This document shows positions 8,801-18,239 of a stretch of 64,000 nt of DNA, piece by piece; positions within the stretch are counted from its first letter, which is position 1; the number at the start of each line of letters is the position of its first letter. The stretch lies in assembly GCF_945901735.1 (NCBI RefSeq), contig NZ_CAMDLM010000003.1, forward strand, positions 1-64,000, written 5' to 3'. Position numbers and translations under genes: made by a program. The DNA comes from Limnohabitans sp. Rim8 (GTDB lineage Bacteria > Pseudomonadota > Gammaproteobacteria > Burkholderiales > Burkholderiaceae_C). The notes under the pieces were generated by a model, which saw only the letters and a program-made list of their open reading frames with translations, had not been told where the DNA came from and did no database searches.

Positions 8801-9727
8801 GTGTCTGACCCTCACCCCGCGCGCCACGCCGAGCGCGAAGACAAGCGGAGTTTCCTGCAAAAACTCGCGGAGTTCATTCACCCTGGACCCGACTCGACCG
8901 ACGAACTGATCGAGACCTTGGCCGAGGCCGAGGACAACCAGATCATCAACACCGAGAGCCGCTTGATGATCGAGGGTGTGATCCGCATGGCCGACATGAC
9001 CGCAAGCGATGCGATGTTGGCCGCGCCACGCATGGACTTGCTCAACATCGAAGACCCCGTGGACGAGTTGCTGCACCAGGTGATCGACACCGGGCATTCG
9101 CGCTTTCCGGTCTACGAGGGTGAGCGCGACAACATCATCGGCATCTTGTTGGCCAAAGACCTGCTCAAATTGCAGCGTGCGCCCGAGTTGAACATTCGCG
9201 CCTTGTTGCGCCCTGCGGTGTTTGTCCCCGAGAGCAAGGGCCTGAACGATCTGTTGCGGCAATTCCGAGACAACCGCAACCACTTGGCCATCGTGATCGA
9301 CGAGTACGGGCGAACAGCCGGGCTGATCACCATCGAAGATGTGCTCGAGCAAATTGTGGGCGAGATCGAGGACGAATTCGACATTGCCGAAGATGCGGGC
9401 GATATTTTTGGCTTGCCCGACCGCAGCTTCAGGGTCAGCGGCGACACCGCCATCGAGCGTGTGGACGAGGCTTTTGGCGTGGATTTGAGGCAGGCGCGGC
9501 AGGCCGAAGACGAGCACGATTTCGACACCCTGGGCGGGCTGATCGCCCACGAGATGGGCCATGTGCCGCACCGCGGCGAAAGCTTCGAGCTGGCGGGGTT
9601 GCGTTTTGTCGTCTTGCACACGCGCGCGGGTGCGGTGCGCTGGTTCAAGGTGTTTCCCTTGCCCGCGGTGGGCAGCGACCAGCCCGGCAGCGCAAGCAAC
9701 GCGACTGCACTGGGGCCCGCCGAATGA
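8801..9727 (+). CDS. corC: CorC/HlyC-family CBS-domain protein
   Basis: The 308-aa soluble protein has two CBS domains (about residues 80-195, with SRFPVYEGERDNIIGILLAKDLL and YGRTAGLITIEDVLEQIVGEIEDEFD) and a C-terminal CorC_HlyC domain (SFRVSGDTAIERVDEAFG). It has no transmembrane segment, which fits the CorC subgroup rather than YtfL-like integral membrane proteins. The start codon is GTG at 8801. The stop overlaps the start of lnt as ATGA, and corC-lnt is a conserved gene pair. Proposed role: magnesium/cobalt homeostasis or membrane protein quality control. Confidence 0.9.
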   Translation: MSDPHPARHAEREDKRSFLQKLAEFIHPGPDSTDELIETLAEAEDNQIINTESRLMIEGVIRMADMTASDAMLAAPRMDLLNIEDPVDELLHQVIDTGHSRFPVYEGERDNIIGILLAKDLLKLQRAPELNIRALLRPAVFVPESKGLNDLLRQFRDNRNHLAIVIDEYGRTAGLITIEDVLEQIVGEIEDEFDIAEDAGDIFGLPDRSFRVSGDTAIERVDEAFGVDLRQARQAEDEHDFDTLGGLIAHEMGHVPHRGESFELAGLRFVVLHTRAGAVRWFKVFPLPAVGSDQPGSASNATALGPAE

Positions 9728-11304
9728 GCGATGGGCAGCCACGCGAGCGGGGTTGGCAGACTGTTTGGCCTGCATTGGCAGGTGCTGCGCAGGCCGCGTC
9801 CATGGCCTGGCCGGGCAGTGGTCATGCCTTGGGTTGGTTGCAGATTGTGAGTTTGACCCTCTTGGCGACGGGCTTGGCCCGCATGGCACACCAAGCCCGC
9901 GGACCCTTCACGCAAGGCCGTGGGGCCCATACCCTCAAGAAGGCGGCTTGGTTTGGCGGCGTGTTTGCCACGGCCTGGCTGGTAGGGTGTTTTTGGTGGC
10001 TGTATGTGTCCATGCACCAGGTGGGCGGTTTGCCTGCGCCTTTGGCGGTGCTGGCCGTTTTGACGTTGGCAGCGGCGCTGGCGCTGTATTACGCCGCTGC
10101 TTCGGCCCTGTGGGTGAGTCTGGCGCGGGGCTTGGGGACGGGACGGCCTGGCTTGGCCAGCGTCCTTTTTGCCGCTTTGTGGACTTTGGCCGAACTCATG
10201 CGCGGGCGCTGGCTCACCGGTTTTCCTTGGGGGGCCGGTGGGTACGCGCATGTCGACAGCGCCTTGGTGGCCTTCGCGCCATGGGTCGGCGTGTACGGCA
10301 TGGGGGCCATCGCGGCTTGGCTGGCGATGCGTCTGGCGTTGACGGGCTGGCGCCTGGGGGCGCTCAGGCCCTTGCTGGGTGTGGGGCTCTCGGCATGGGC
10401 TTTGCAGGCTTTCGGACCGGTGTTCACCACCTCTGCAGGTCTGGGGCAGGTGCAATTGCTGCAGGCCAATATTTCGCAGACCGACAAGTTCCAGGCTGCC
10501 AGTGGCGTGCGCGATGCGCTGCAGTGGTACGACGCCCAGTTGCGCGCCAGCCAGCAAGCCTTGGTGGTGGCCCCTGAGACCGCCATTCCCCTGCTGCCGC
10601 ACCATTTGCCAGACGGGTACTGGTCTGGTTTGCAGGCGCATTTCGCCCAGCCGGGCCGACCTGTGGCCTTGGTGGGCCTGCCCTTGGGCAGCCTGAACGA
10701 GGGCTACACCAATTCGGTGGTGGCATTGGGGCCTGAGGGCGCTGCCCCTTACCGCTATGACAAGTCGCACCTGGTGCCTTTTGGCGAGTTCATGCCGCCG
10801 GGTTTTGTCTGGTTCATCCGCATGATGAACATTCCTTTGGGCGATTTCAAATCGGGTGGATGGGACCAGCCATCACTGGCCTGGCAGGGCCAGCGCTTGG
10901 CTCCCAACGTTTGTTACGAAGACCTGTTTGGCGAAGAGCTGGCCATCCGCTTCAAGGACCCGGCCAGCGCGCCAACGGCCTTGGTGAATGTGAGCAACAT
11001 CGCCTGGTTTGGCGACACCCTGGCGGTGGACCAGCATCTGAACATCTCGCGCCTGCGGGCCATCGAGCTGGGCCGCCCCATGCTGCGCGCCACCAACACC
11101 GGGGCTACAGCCATCATTGACCACACCGGACGCGTGACCGACCAGTTGCCACGCTTTACCCGGGGCAGTCTGACGGGCACTTTTGAAGGGCGTGATGGCC
11201 TCACGCCCTTTGCCCGCTGGGCCAGCGCCTGGGGTTTGGCGCCGCTGTGGGCGCTGTGCTGTGTGGTCGTGGCTTGGGCTTTTTGGAAGCGGCAAAGGCC
11301 GTAA
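9724..11304 (+). CDS. lnt: Apolipoprotein N-acyltransferase
   Basis: This 526-aa inner-membrane protein has an N-terminal multi-spanning region (about residues 20-230) and a C-terminal nitrilase-like periplasmic domain. The catalytic triad is visible: Glu in VVAPETAIPL (E285), Lys in YRYDKSHLVPFGE (K347) and Cys in PNVCYEDLFGEE (C397). It adds the third acyl chain to the N-terminal cysteine of lipoproteins. It is coupled to corC by an ATGA overlap. Confidence 0.95.
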   Translation: MSDGQPRERGWQTVWPALAGAAQAASMAWPGSGHALGWLQIVSLTLLATGLARMAHQARGPFTQGRGAHTLKKAAWFGGVFATAWLVGCFWWLYVSMHQVGGLPAPLAVLAVLTLAAALALYYAAASALWVSLARGLGTGRPGLASVLFAALWTLAELMRGRWLTGFPWGAGGYAHVDSALVAFAPWVGVYGMGAIAAWLAMRLALTGWRLGALRPLLGVGLSAWALQAFGPVFTTSAGLGQVQLLQANISQTDKFQAASGVRDALQWYDAQLRASQQALVVAPETAIPLLPHHLPDGYWSGLQAHFAQPGRPVALVGLPLGSLNEGYTNSVVALGPEGAAPYRYDKSHLVPFGEFMPPGFVWFIRMMNIPLGDFKSGGWDQPSLAWQGQRLAPNVCYEDLFGEELAIRFKDPASAPTALVNVSNIAWFGDTLAVDQHLNISRLRAIELGRPMLRATNTGATAIIDHTGRVTDQLPRFTRGSLTGTFEGRDGLTPFARWASAWGLAPLWALCCVVVAWAFWKRQRP

Positions 11305-11373
11305 AATCAAGGGTTCGCGCAAAGCTTGCGCCCATCCAACTCAGGCCAGCTCGCTGCTGGCTCCGCTTCGGCC

Positions 11374-12279
11374 ATGTTGACCTTCCAGCAGATCATTCTC
11401 AAATTGCAGCAGTACTGGGATGCCCAGGGCTGCGCCTTGCTTCAGCCCTACGACATGGAAGTCGGCGCGGGCACCAGCCACACCGCCACATTCTTGCGGG
11501 CCATCGGCCCCGAGCCATGGAAAGCCGCCTACGTGCAACCCAGCCGCCGCCCCAAAGATGGCCGCTACGGCGAAAACCCCAACCGCCTGCAGCATTACTA
11601 CCAATACCAAGTGGTCTTGAAGCCCGCGCCCAGCAACATCCTGGAGTTGTATTTGGGCAGCTTGGAAGCGCTGGGTTTTGACCTCAAGAAAAACGACATC
11701 CGATTCGTCGAAGACGATTGGGAAAACCCCACACTCGGCGCTTGGGGTCTGGGCTGGGAGGTGTGGCTGAACGGCATGGAAGTCACGCAGTTCACCTACT
11801 TTCAGCAAGTGGGCGGCATCGACTGCAAGCCGATCACCGGCGAGATCACCTATGGGCTGGAGCGCTTGGCCATGTATTTGCAGGGCGTGGACAACGTCTA
11901 CAACCTGAAGTGGACCGAAACCCTGAGTTATGGCGACGTGTATTTGCAAAACGAGCAAGAGCAGTCGGCCTACAACTTTGAGCACTCGGACGCCGACTTC
12001 TTGTTCACCGCTTTCAGTGCCCACGAAAAACAAGCCCAGAACCTGATCGTTCAGCAGCTCGCGCTGCCCGCCTACGAGCAAGTGCTCAAGGCCGCGCACA
12101 CCTTCAACTTGCTGGACGCGCGTGGCGCGATCAGCGTCACCGAGCGCGCCGCCTACATCGGCCGCATCCGCAACCTGGCCCGCAGCGTGGCGCAGAGTTA
12201 TTACGAGAGCCGCGAACGTCTGGACTTCCCGATGGCCCCGCGTGAATGGGTTGCCCAAATGCCCAAGAAAGCCGCCTGA
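11374..12279 (+). CDS. glyQ: Glycyl-tRNA synthetase alpha subunit
   Basis: This 301-aa protein starts [20 protein letters not shown] and has [20 protein letters not shown] and [20 protein letters not shown], all diagnostic of the class II alpha subunit of bacterial heterotetrameric GlyRS. ATG at 11374 gives the canonical N-terminus; the upstream TTG reading adds non-conserved residues. A TAAAAT box just after the lnt stop may be the -10 of its promoter. It pairs with glyS, 10 nt downstream, to charge tRNA-Gly. Confidence 0.97.
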   Translation: MLTFQQIILKLQQYWDAQGCALLQPYDMEVGAGTSHTATFLRAIGPEPWKAAYVQPSRRPKDGRYGENPNRLQHYYQYQVVLKPAPSNILELYLGSLEALGFDLKKNDIRFVEDDWENPTLGAWGLGWEVWLNGMEVTQFTYFQQVGGIDCKPITGEITYGLERLAMYLQGVDNVYNLKWTETLSYGDVYLQNEQEQSAYNFEHSDADFLFTAFSAHEKQAQNLIVQQLALPAYEQVLKAAHTFNLLDARGAISVTERAAYIGRIRNLARSVAQSYYESRERLDFPMAPREWVAQMPKKAA

Positions 12280-12289
12280 GGATCACGAC

Positions 12290-14428
12290 ATGACGACACA
12301 AAATTTGCTGGTGGAACTGTTTGTGGAAGAGCTGCCCCCGAAGGCGCTGAACAAACTTGGCGCAGCTTTTTCGGCCGTGCTGGCTGAACAACTCAAGGCC
12401 CAGGGCCTGGCTGCGGCCGACGCGGTGGTGACGGCTTTTGCCTCGCCCCGCCGCCTCGCTGCGCATGTGACCGGTGTACTGGCACAAGGTGCCGACAAGG
12501 CCGTGCAGCAAAAACTGATGCCCCTGGCCGTGGGCCTGGATGCGGCTGGCAACGCCACGCCCGCGCTGCTGAAAAAACTGCAAGCCCTGGGTGCTGACGT
12601 GAGCGACCCGGTTGCGGCCGTGGCCGCCCTCAAGCGTGCGCCCGATGGCAAAGCCGAAGCCCTGTTTTACGACAGCATCGTCAAAGGCGCTTCGCTGCAA
12701 GCAGGCCTGCAAAACGCTTTGGAAGAAGCGCTGGTCAAGCTGCCGATTCCCAAAGTTATGCAGTACCAGTTGGAAACCGACTGTGAGTTGCCCGGCTGGA
12801 GCAGCGTGAACTTTGTGCGCCCCGCGCACAGCCTGATCGCGCTGCACGGCAGCACCGTGGTGCCGGTCAAAGCGCTGGGCTTGACCGCGGGCAACAGCAC
12901 CCAAGGCCACCGCTTTGAGGCCAAGGTTTCGCCCGTGGTGTTGGCACATGCCGATCAATACGCCGAGGCTTTGAAACGCGACGGCTCGGTCATCGCCAGT
13001 TTTGCCGAGCGCCGCGCCGAAATCGTGCGCCAGTTGCAAGCCGCTGCGGCCAAAGTCGGTGGCGGTTGCCAGCCGATTGAGGACGAGGCCCTGCTCGACG
13101 AAGTGACGGCGCTGGTGGAGCGGCCCAATGTGTTGATTTGCCAATTTGAGCAGGAGTTCTTGGGCGTGCCGCAAGAGTGCCTGATCCTCACGATGAAGGC
13201 CAACCAGAAATATTTTCCGTTGATCGATGCCTCGGGCAAGCTGACGAACCGGTTTTTGGTGGTGAGCAACATCACGCCCGACGACGCTTCTTTGGTGATC
13301 GGCGGCAACGAGCGCGTGGTGCGGCCGCGCCTGGCCGATGCCAAGTTCTTCTTTGACCAAGACCGCAAAAAGACGCTCGAGTCGCGCGTTGAAGGCCTGT
13401 CCAAGGTGGTCTACCACAACAAGCTGGGCACGCAAGGTGAGCGCATGGCGCGTGTCTGCGCGATTGCCAAGGCGATTGGCCAGCAAGTGGGCGGTGATCT
13501 GCTGGCCAAACAAGCCGAGCAGGCCGCACGTTTGGCCAAGACCGATTTGCTGACCGACATGGTGGGCGAGTTCCCCGAGCTGCAGGGCATCATGGGCGGC
13601 TACTACGCTCGACACGATGGCCTTTCCACCGAAGTGGCCGAGGCCATTGAAGACCATTACAAGCCGCGTTTTGCAGGCGACGAGTTGCCGCGCAACCACG
13701 TGGGCCTGGTCGTGGCGCTGGCCGACAAACTCGAAACCCTGGTCGGCATGTTCGGTATTGGCAACGTGCCCACGGGCGACAAAGACCCGTTTGCGCTGCG
13801 TCGTCATGCATTGGGCGTGGTGCGGATGTTGGTCGAAGCCCGCTTGAAGCTCAATTTTTTCGAGCTGACCCGTCAAGCCCTCACCGCCTTTCCGGCTGCT
13901 GTGGTCCAAGACAAGAGCGTCGAGTTGGACGAGTTTTTGGTCGAACGACTTCGCGGTTACTTTCGTGAGGCCGGGTTTTCAATCGCTGAAGTTGATGCCG
14001 CCATTTTCGCGCAAAAGCTGGGCCAGTGGTCATCCATTCCCACTCGTCTTCAGGCTGTGCGCGCTTTCGCTGCCTTGCCTGAAGCCCCCGCTTTGGCTGC
14101 GGCCAACAAGCGCATCGGCAACATCCTGAAGAAAGCCGGTGAGGTGGACGCCCACGTCAACCCCGCGCTGCTGCAAGAAGACGCCGAAAAAGGCCTGTAT
14201 GCCGTGATGCAAAGGCTGCTGCCCGAATCCGAGGCGCAATTCAAAGCAGGCGACTACACCGCCAGCTTGCAAACCCTGGCCGCGCTGCGCGCCCCGGTGG
14301 ATGCCTTCTTTGACGACGTCATGGTCAACGCCGAAGCCATGGACCTGCGCCTGAACCGTCAGGGCTTGCTCAAGTCGCTGCATGTGGCCATGAACCGCGT
14401 GGCCGACTTGTCGCGTCTGGCGGCTTGA
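12290..14428 (+). CDS. glyS: Glycyl-tRNA synthetase beta subunit
   Basis: The 712-aa product begins MTTQNLLVELFVEELPPKAL, the family N-terminus, and contains TMKANQKYFPL, FFFDQDRKKTLESRVEGL and MVGEFPELQGIMGGYYA, plus an anticodon-binding DALR-like C-terminus. The start is supported by GAGGA about 7 nt upstream and by distance to glyQ. It forms an alpha2beta2 enzyme with GlyQ. Confidence 0.97.
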   Translation: MTTQNLLVELFVEELPPKALNKLGAAFSAVLAEQLKAQGLAAADAVVTAFASPRRLAAHVTGVLAQGADKAVQQKLMPLAVGLDAAGNATPALLKKLQALGADVSDPVAAVAALKRAPDGKAEALFYDSIVKGASLQAGLQNALEEALVKLPIPKVMQYQLETDCELPGWSSVNFVRPAHSLIALHGSTVVPVKALGLTAGNSTQGHRFEAKVSPVVLAHADQYAEALKRDGSVIASFAERRAEIVRQLQAAAAKVGGGCQPIEDEALLDEVTALVERPNVLICQFEQEFLGVPQECLILTMKANQKYFPLIDASGKLTNRFLVVSNITPDDASLVIGGNERVVRPRLADAKFFFDQDRKKTLESRVEGLSKVVYHNKLGTQGERMARVCAIAKAIGQQVGGDLLAKQAEQAARLAKTDLLTDMVGEFPELQGIMGGYYARHDGLSTEVAEAIEDHYKPRFAGDELPRNHVGLVVALADKLETLVGMFGIGNVPTGDKDPFALRRHALGVVRMLVEARLKLNFFELTRQALTAFPAAVVQDKSVELDEFLVERLRGYFREAGFSIAEVDAAIFAQKLGQWSSIPTRLQAVRAFAALPEAPALAAANKRIGNILKKAGEVDAHVNPALLQEDAEKGLYAVMQRLLPESEAQFKAGDYTASLQTLAALRAPVDAFFDDVMVNAEAMDLRLNRQGLLKSLHVAMNRVADLSRLAA

Positions 14429-14465
14429 TCGACCGACCCGAGCAAGTTGCCTTCCCCAAGCGCGC

Positions 14466-15062
14466 ATGAACACCCACTTGAAACTCGTCATTCTGGACCG
14501 CGACGGCACCATCAACCGCATGGGGGACGAGTTCGTCAAATCGCCAGACGAGTGGGAGCCCTTGCCCGGCGCGCTGGAGGCGATCAGCCGCCTGAACCAC
14601 GCGGGTTTTCATGTGGTGCTGGCGACCAACGAGTCGGGCCTGGGTCGGGGCCTGTTTGACATGGCCGCCTTCAATGCCGTGCACAGCCACCTGATTAAAA
14701 AACTGGCGGTGGTGGGCGGGCGCATCGATGCCTTTTTCTATTGCCCGCATGCGGCCGATGAGGGCTGTGGTTGCCGCAAACCCTGGCCAGGTCTTTTCTT
14801 GCAAATTGCCGAACGCTATGGCGTGGACCTGACCGGTGTGCCCTGCATTGGCAACAGCCTGAGCGACATGCAGGTGGCCGAGGTGGTGGGTTGCGTGCCG
14901 CACCTGTTGCTGAGCGGGCGCCATCCCGAATGGCTGGGGCAAGCTTTGCCGCCAGGTTTTCCGGTCGGCACACAGGTGCATGCCGATCTGGCCGCCTGTG
15001 TCGATCATTTGCTGGGCTCGGGATCGGGCTCGCGCTTAGCTTTGACAACAACGCCCACATGA
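14466..15062 (+). CDS. gmhB: D-glycero-beta-D-manno-heptose-1,7-bisphosphate 7-phosphatase
   Basis: The 198-aa HAD-superfamily protein has the motif LVILDRDGTIN (nucleophile Asp, then Asp), ATNESGLGRG, and a cysteine cluster CPHAADEGCGCRKPWPG that matches the zinc-binding loop of GmhB. CIGNSLSDMQVAEVVGC is the last HAD motif. It acts in ADP-heptose synthesis for lipopolysaccharide core. The stop overlaps the following acyltransferase start as ATGA; the gmhB-plsC pair is common in betaproteobacteria. Confidence 0.93.
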   Translation: MNTHLKLVILDRDGTINRMGDEFVKSPDEWEPLPGALEAISRLNHAGFHVVLATNESGLGRGLFDMAAFNAVHSHLIKKLAVVGGRIDAFFYCPHAADEGCGCRKPWPGLFLQIAERYGVDLTGVPCIGNSLSDMQVAEVVGCVPHLLLSGRHPEWLGQALPPGFPVGTQVHADLAACVDHLLGSGSGSRLALTTTPT

Positions 15063-15808
15063 ACTTCATCCGCTCTCTGGTCCATGTGTTATGGATGGCC
15101 ATCACCGTCATCCCTTGGGCCCTGTTCGTGGTGTTTATCTCTTACTTTGTCAGCAGCACGCGGCTGTACTGGATTTGCGCGGGCTGGTTGCGCCTGGCGG
15201 TGAACAGCGGCACCTGGATTTTGGGCATCGAAAACCGCATCCAGGGCATGGAGAACCTGCCCACCGGCACCAAGGACCCAGCCGTCTTATTGGTCAAGCA
15301 CCAGTCGACCTGGGAGACCTTTGTGATGCCCGCGATCATGCCGCACCCGCTGGCCTATGTGTTCAAAAAAGAGTTGCTGCATGTGCCATTCTTTGGCTGG
15401 GCCATGGCGCGCATGGACATGATCCACATTGACCGCAAGCAGCGCTCGCGTGCCTTTGCCAAAGTGGTCCAGCAAGGCCGCAGGCTGATGGCCGAGGGGG
15501 TGTGGGTGATCATGTTCCCCGAAGGCACACGCATTGCGCGGGGCCAAAAGGGCGAGTACAAAAGCGGCGGTGCGCGCCTGGCCATTGCAGCCGGTGTGCC
15601 GGTCATCCCGATCGCCGTCACCTCGGCGCGTTGCTGGCCGACACGGGCCTTCGTCAAAAAGCCCGGGGTGGTGGACATCTCGATCGGCCGCGCCATTCCG
15701 AGCGAAGGCCGCAGTGCCGACGAGTTGATGCAAGAGGTCGAGTCCTGGATCGAATCTGAAATGCACCGCCTTGACCCCGAGGCTTACCCCATTGCCTCCG
15801 GGCAATGA
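15059..15808 (+). CDS. plsC: 1-acylglycerol-3-phosphate acyltransferase (PlsC family)
   Basis: The 249-aa protein has an N-terminal membrane helix (residues 8-30) and the acyltransferase motifs VKHQSTWET (HX4-type motif I) and MFPEGTRIARG (motif III). It transfers the second acyl chain to lysophosphatidate. ATG at 15059 is chosen for the ATGA overlap with gmhB; the long upstream reading frame is a shadow of gmhB. Its stop overlaps the next gene as ATGA. Confidence 0.92.
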   Translation: MNFIRSLVHVLWMAITVIPWALFVVFISYFVSSTRLYWICAGWLRLAVNSGTWILGIENRIQGMENLPTGTKDPAVLLVKHQSTWETFVMPAIMPHPLAYVFKKELLHVPFFGWAMARMDMIHIDRKQRSRAFAKVVQQGRRLMAEGVWVIMFPEGTRIARGQKGEYKSGGARLAIAAGVPVIPIAVTSARCWPTRAFVKKPGVVDISIGRAIPSEGRSADELMQEVESWIESEMHRLDPEAYPIASGQ

Positions 15809-16776
15809 CCAAGGCTGGGCGAAGCATGCGCGCGCCTTTGCAGTTTGTGCTGGACTTTTTCACCGGGGGTGACCCGGTGCAGCCCGCACCGTCCGCCTCG
15901 GTCGCCCCCACAGCAGATGCGCGTGTGCCGGATGTTTCATCTGGACCTGCTTCACCTTCTTCGCCTTCTGCGTCAGTCCCCAGCACAGGGGATCAAGAAA
16001 CGCCTTTGGCTCAGCCAGAGGACCGTTGTTTGGGCTTCACCCACCCCGCCGCCAACCGCCACGCCCAGCTGCAGGGCGTCACGGTGTCTTACCGTTTTGA
16101 ACGCTCGCGCCGCAAGAGCATTGGCTTTTTGGTGGGGGCCGATGGTTTGGTGGTGCGTGCGCCCAACTGGGTGACTTTGCGCGAGGTGGATGCCGCGGTG
16201 CAGGAAAAAGGCGCCTGGATTGTGGCCAAGTTGCAGCAATTCAAAGAGCGGCAGACCGAGCAGTTTCAAAAAGCCATCGAGTGGCAGCACGGGGCCGAGG
16301 TGCCGTTTTTGGGACGTACCGTGCAGCTGTGTGTGCTCGAGCGCGGTGTGGGGCGCGTGCGTGGACAAGACTTGGCACCCGAGCAGGTGCTGCCCGTGAC
16401 GGTGCCGCCCGGTGCCTCGGTGACCCAGGTGCGCGATGCTGCGCAGGCTTGGCTCAAAAAGCAGGCCAAGCCCTTGTTTGAAGAGCGCCTGCACCACTTT
16501 GCACCCCTGTTGGGCGTGCGTTGGCAAAAGCTCAGCCTGTCCAGCGCCAGCACGCGCTGGGGCAGCGCCCGCGTCGATGGTCACATCCGCCTGAATTGGC
16601 GGCTCATCCACTTGCCCATCAGCCAGATCGACTACGTGGTGGTGCACGAACTGGCGCACCTGCGCGAGATGAACCACAGCCCCCGCTTTTGGGAAACCGT
16701 GGGCGAGGTCATGCCCGACTACGCAGAGCGTCGCAAAGCCCTGCGCCAGGCACCGTTGGACCTTAAAGAAGATTGA
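15805..16776 (+). CDS. YgjP/SprT-like zinc metallopeptidase (DUF45)
   Basis: The 323-aa protein has a Pro/Ser/Ala-rich N-terminus (about 15-75), a DUF45 core (VSYRFERSRRKSIGFLVGADGL) and a C-terminal zinc motif HELAHLREMNHSPRFW in which H281, E282, H285 and H291 are the expected catalytic and metal residues. SLSSASTRWGSARVDGHIRLNWRLI is the typical preceding stretch of the YgjP family. It is coupled to plsC by ATGA. The substrate is unknown; a role in protein or DNA-protein turnover is only a family-level guess. Confidence 0.87.
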   Translation: MTKAGRSMRAPLQFVLDFFTGGDPVQPAPSASVAPTADARVPDVSSGPASPSSPSASVPSTGDQETPLAQPEDRCLGFTHPAANRHAQLQGVTVSYRFERSRRKSIGFLVGADGLVVRAPNWVTLREVDAAVQEKGAWIVAKLQQFKERQTEQFQKAIEWQHGAEVPFLGRTVQLCVLERGVGRVRGQDLAPEQVLPVTVPPGASVTQVRDAAQAWLKKQAKPLFEERLHHFAPLLGVRWQKLSLSSASTRWGSARVDGHIRLNWRLIHLPISQIDYVVVHELAHLREMNHSPRFWETVGEVMPDYAERRKALRQAPLDLKED

Positions 16777-16796
16777 GGCGATCAGCGTGACCCCGG

Positions 16797-16820
16797 AGGT
16801 CGGTGCCTTTAGCTCCGACG
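16797..16820. repeat. REP-like element (AGGTCGG..TTTAGCTCCGAC)
   Basis: This is a short imperfect hairpin sequence with the pattern (GT)AGGTCGGxGxCTTTAGCxCCGAC. The same pattern is seen at 22480-22618 and 27859-27928, each time between genes. Confidence 0.6.
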
Positions 16821-16875
16821 AGATGTGCGCGGACCCCTGCCGTTTGAACATGTCGCTTCGCGAGGCGAACAAATG

Positions 16876-16995
16876 TCGGACCATCAAGGCCCGACCTACG
16901 AGGATGCATCGGACCGTGAAAGCCCGACCGGGGATGCATCGAACCGTGACGGCCCGACCTACGGGAGATACATCGGACCGTCAACGCCCGATGGG
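16876..16995. repeat. Tandem degenerate REP-derived repeats (four units)
   Basis: Four contiguous units begin TCGGACC or TCGAACC and run on to GCCCGACC(TAC) and (AT)GCA: 16876-16908, 16909-16938, 16939-16972 and 16973-16995 (33, 30, 34 and 23 nt). There are no spacers, so this is not a CRISPR. The unit resembles half of the GTAGGTCGG element. The repeats overlap the last codons of the minus-strand MBL gene. Confidence 0.8.
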
Positions 16996-18110
16996 CTGGT
17001 GCTGAACCGCAGCACACCATCGGCCCCGCGTTCGCGCTGCATTTGACCGGACAGCCACAACAGGTTCAAGTGAGCCACGGCTTCGCCCAGGGCGAAGGTG
17101 GTTTGGTGCACGTCCAGGGGGCGTTTGAAGAGCACGGGCAGCAGTTCGTGGGCGCAGTGCGCTTGCACTGTGCAGGCGCTCAGCAACTCGGCCAAGCGCT
17201 CGGCGTGGTGCGATTGCAGTTGTGCGATGCGCGCGGCAGCGCCCCGAAATGGCCGTCCGTGCGAGGGCAGCACCAAGGTGGCATCCGGCAGCTGCGCCAT
17301 CTTGTCCAGCGAGTCCAGGAACCACCGCAGTGGGTTGCCTTCAGGCTCCATGGCGTACACACTGACATTGGTGGAAATGGACGGCAGCAGCATGTCGCCG
17401 CTGATCAGCAGTTGATCCTGTGCATCGAGCAAAGCCATGTGTTCAGGCGAGTGGCCATAGCCGCTGATGCACTGCCAGAAGCGGTCGCCAATGCGCACAC
17501 GCGCACCTTCCATCAAGCGCACATAAGCGTGGGGAATTTTCGGCACCATGCTGGGGTAATAGCCGACCCGGGCCTGCACCTGTGTCAGTTCGTCAGGCTT
17601 GTTCCAGCCATGCGCTGTGAAAAAAGCCACCGTAGGGGCCCCGCCAAAATTGGACAGCCCGCTGCAGGCGAGCAACGCCGACTGGTATTCGCTGGTGCTC
17701 ATCCACAAAGGGGCTTGCCAGCGCTCGCACAACCAATGGGCCAGGCCCATGTGGTCTGGGTGCATGTGGGTCACCAACACGCGAAGTATCGGCAAGCCTT
17801 GCAGCGTCTGCGTTTCGATCTGCTGCCAGGCCTCTCGGGTGGCAGGGTTGTCGATGCCGCAGTCCACCGCCGTCCAGCCTTCTTGCATCACGCCGGCTTG
17901 CGTGGGATGGGGCAGGCGGTCACGCAGCAGCCACAGGTTGATGTGGTTGAGGGCAAAAGGCAGGCCCATGCGCAGCCAGAAAACACCTGGGGCCACCTCC
18001 ACAGTTGAGCCGGAAGAGGGCAGTTGCTCACCCAAGGGGTAATGCAATGGGGGTGGGGTGACGCAGGCTTGCGGCGTTGCCAGGGCACGGTCAGTGGGCA
18101 AGGTGGACAT
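16959..18110 (-). CDS. MBL-fold metallo-hydrolase (LACTB2-like, with C-terminal helical domain)
   Basis: This 383-aa protein has THMHPDHMGLAHW (metal histidines and Asp), GHSPEHMALLDAQDQLLISGDM and LPSHGRPF, all standard MBL motifs. A C-terminal winged-helix-like region (about 300-370) is present, as in LACTB2-type proteins that act on thioesters or other substrates. Its promoter region carries the 22-bp LiuR-type palindrome (18143-18164), shared with the divergent regulator, so it is probably part of the branched-chain acyl-CoA regulon. Its last 12 or so codons (SGVDGPMYLP) are encoded by the REP-derived tandem repeat, so the C-terminus may have been altered by repeat insertion. Confidence 0.88.
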   Translation of the reverse strand: MSTLPTDRALATPQACVTPPPLHYPLGEQLPSSGSTVEVAPGVFWLRMGLPFALNHINLWLLRDRLPHPTQAGVMQEGWTAVDCGIDNPATREAWQQIETQTLQGLPILRVLVTHMHPDHMGLAHWLCERWQAPLWMSTSEYQSALLACSGLSNFGGAPTVAFFTAHGWNKPDELTQVQARVGYYPSMVPKIPHAYVRLMEGARVRIGDRFWQCISGYGHSPEHMALLDAQDQLLISGDMLLPSISTNVSVYAMEPEGNPLRWFLDSLDKMAQLPDATLVLPSHGRPFRGAAARIAQLQSHHAERLAELLSACTVQAHCAHELLPVLFKRPLDVHQTTFALGEAVAHLNLLWLSGQMQRERGADGVLRFSTSPSGVDGPMYLP

Positions 18111-18142
18111 GCGTCAGAGGGTTTCGGTTAGCATTTGGACCA

Positions 18143-18164
18143 TTGACGTTAACGTTAACGTCAA
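18143..18164. promoter_or_regulatory. Probable LiuR operator 1 (perfect 22-bp palindrome)
   Basis: The left arm TTGACGTTAAC is followed directly by its exact complement GTTAACGTCAA. It lies 33 bp upstream of the MBL gene start and 76 bp upstream of the MerR-family gene, as expected for an autoregulated divergent promoter. The type of site is that expected for LiuR-like MerR regulators; the assignment is inferred from position and symmetry. Confidence 0.8.
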
Positions 18165-18239
18165 ATATGAATCGTTATTCTAGGAGGCGGCTTTTCGCAG
18201 GGCTGTCCCCCTTGCGCAAGACGGTGAGGACCCCACGCC

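Noticed and set aside
12137..13909. 590-aa open frame antisense to glyS
   Set aside because: It lies fully inside a well-supported glyS, is His/Gln-rich as expected for a mirror frame of high-GC coding DNA, and has no recognisable domain.
16876..16995. Tandem repeats considered as a CRISPR array
   Set aside because: The units abut without unique spacers, vary in length (30-34 nt), and no cas genes are near.
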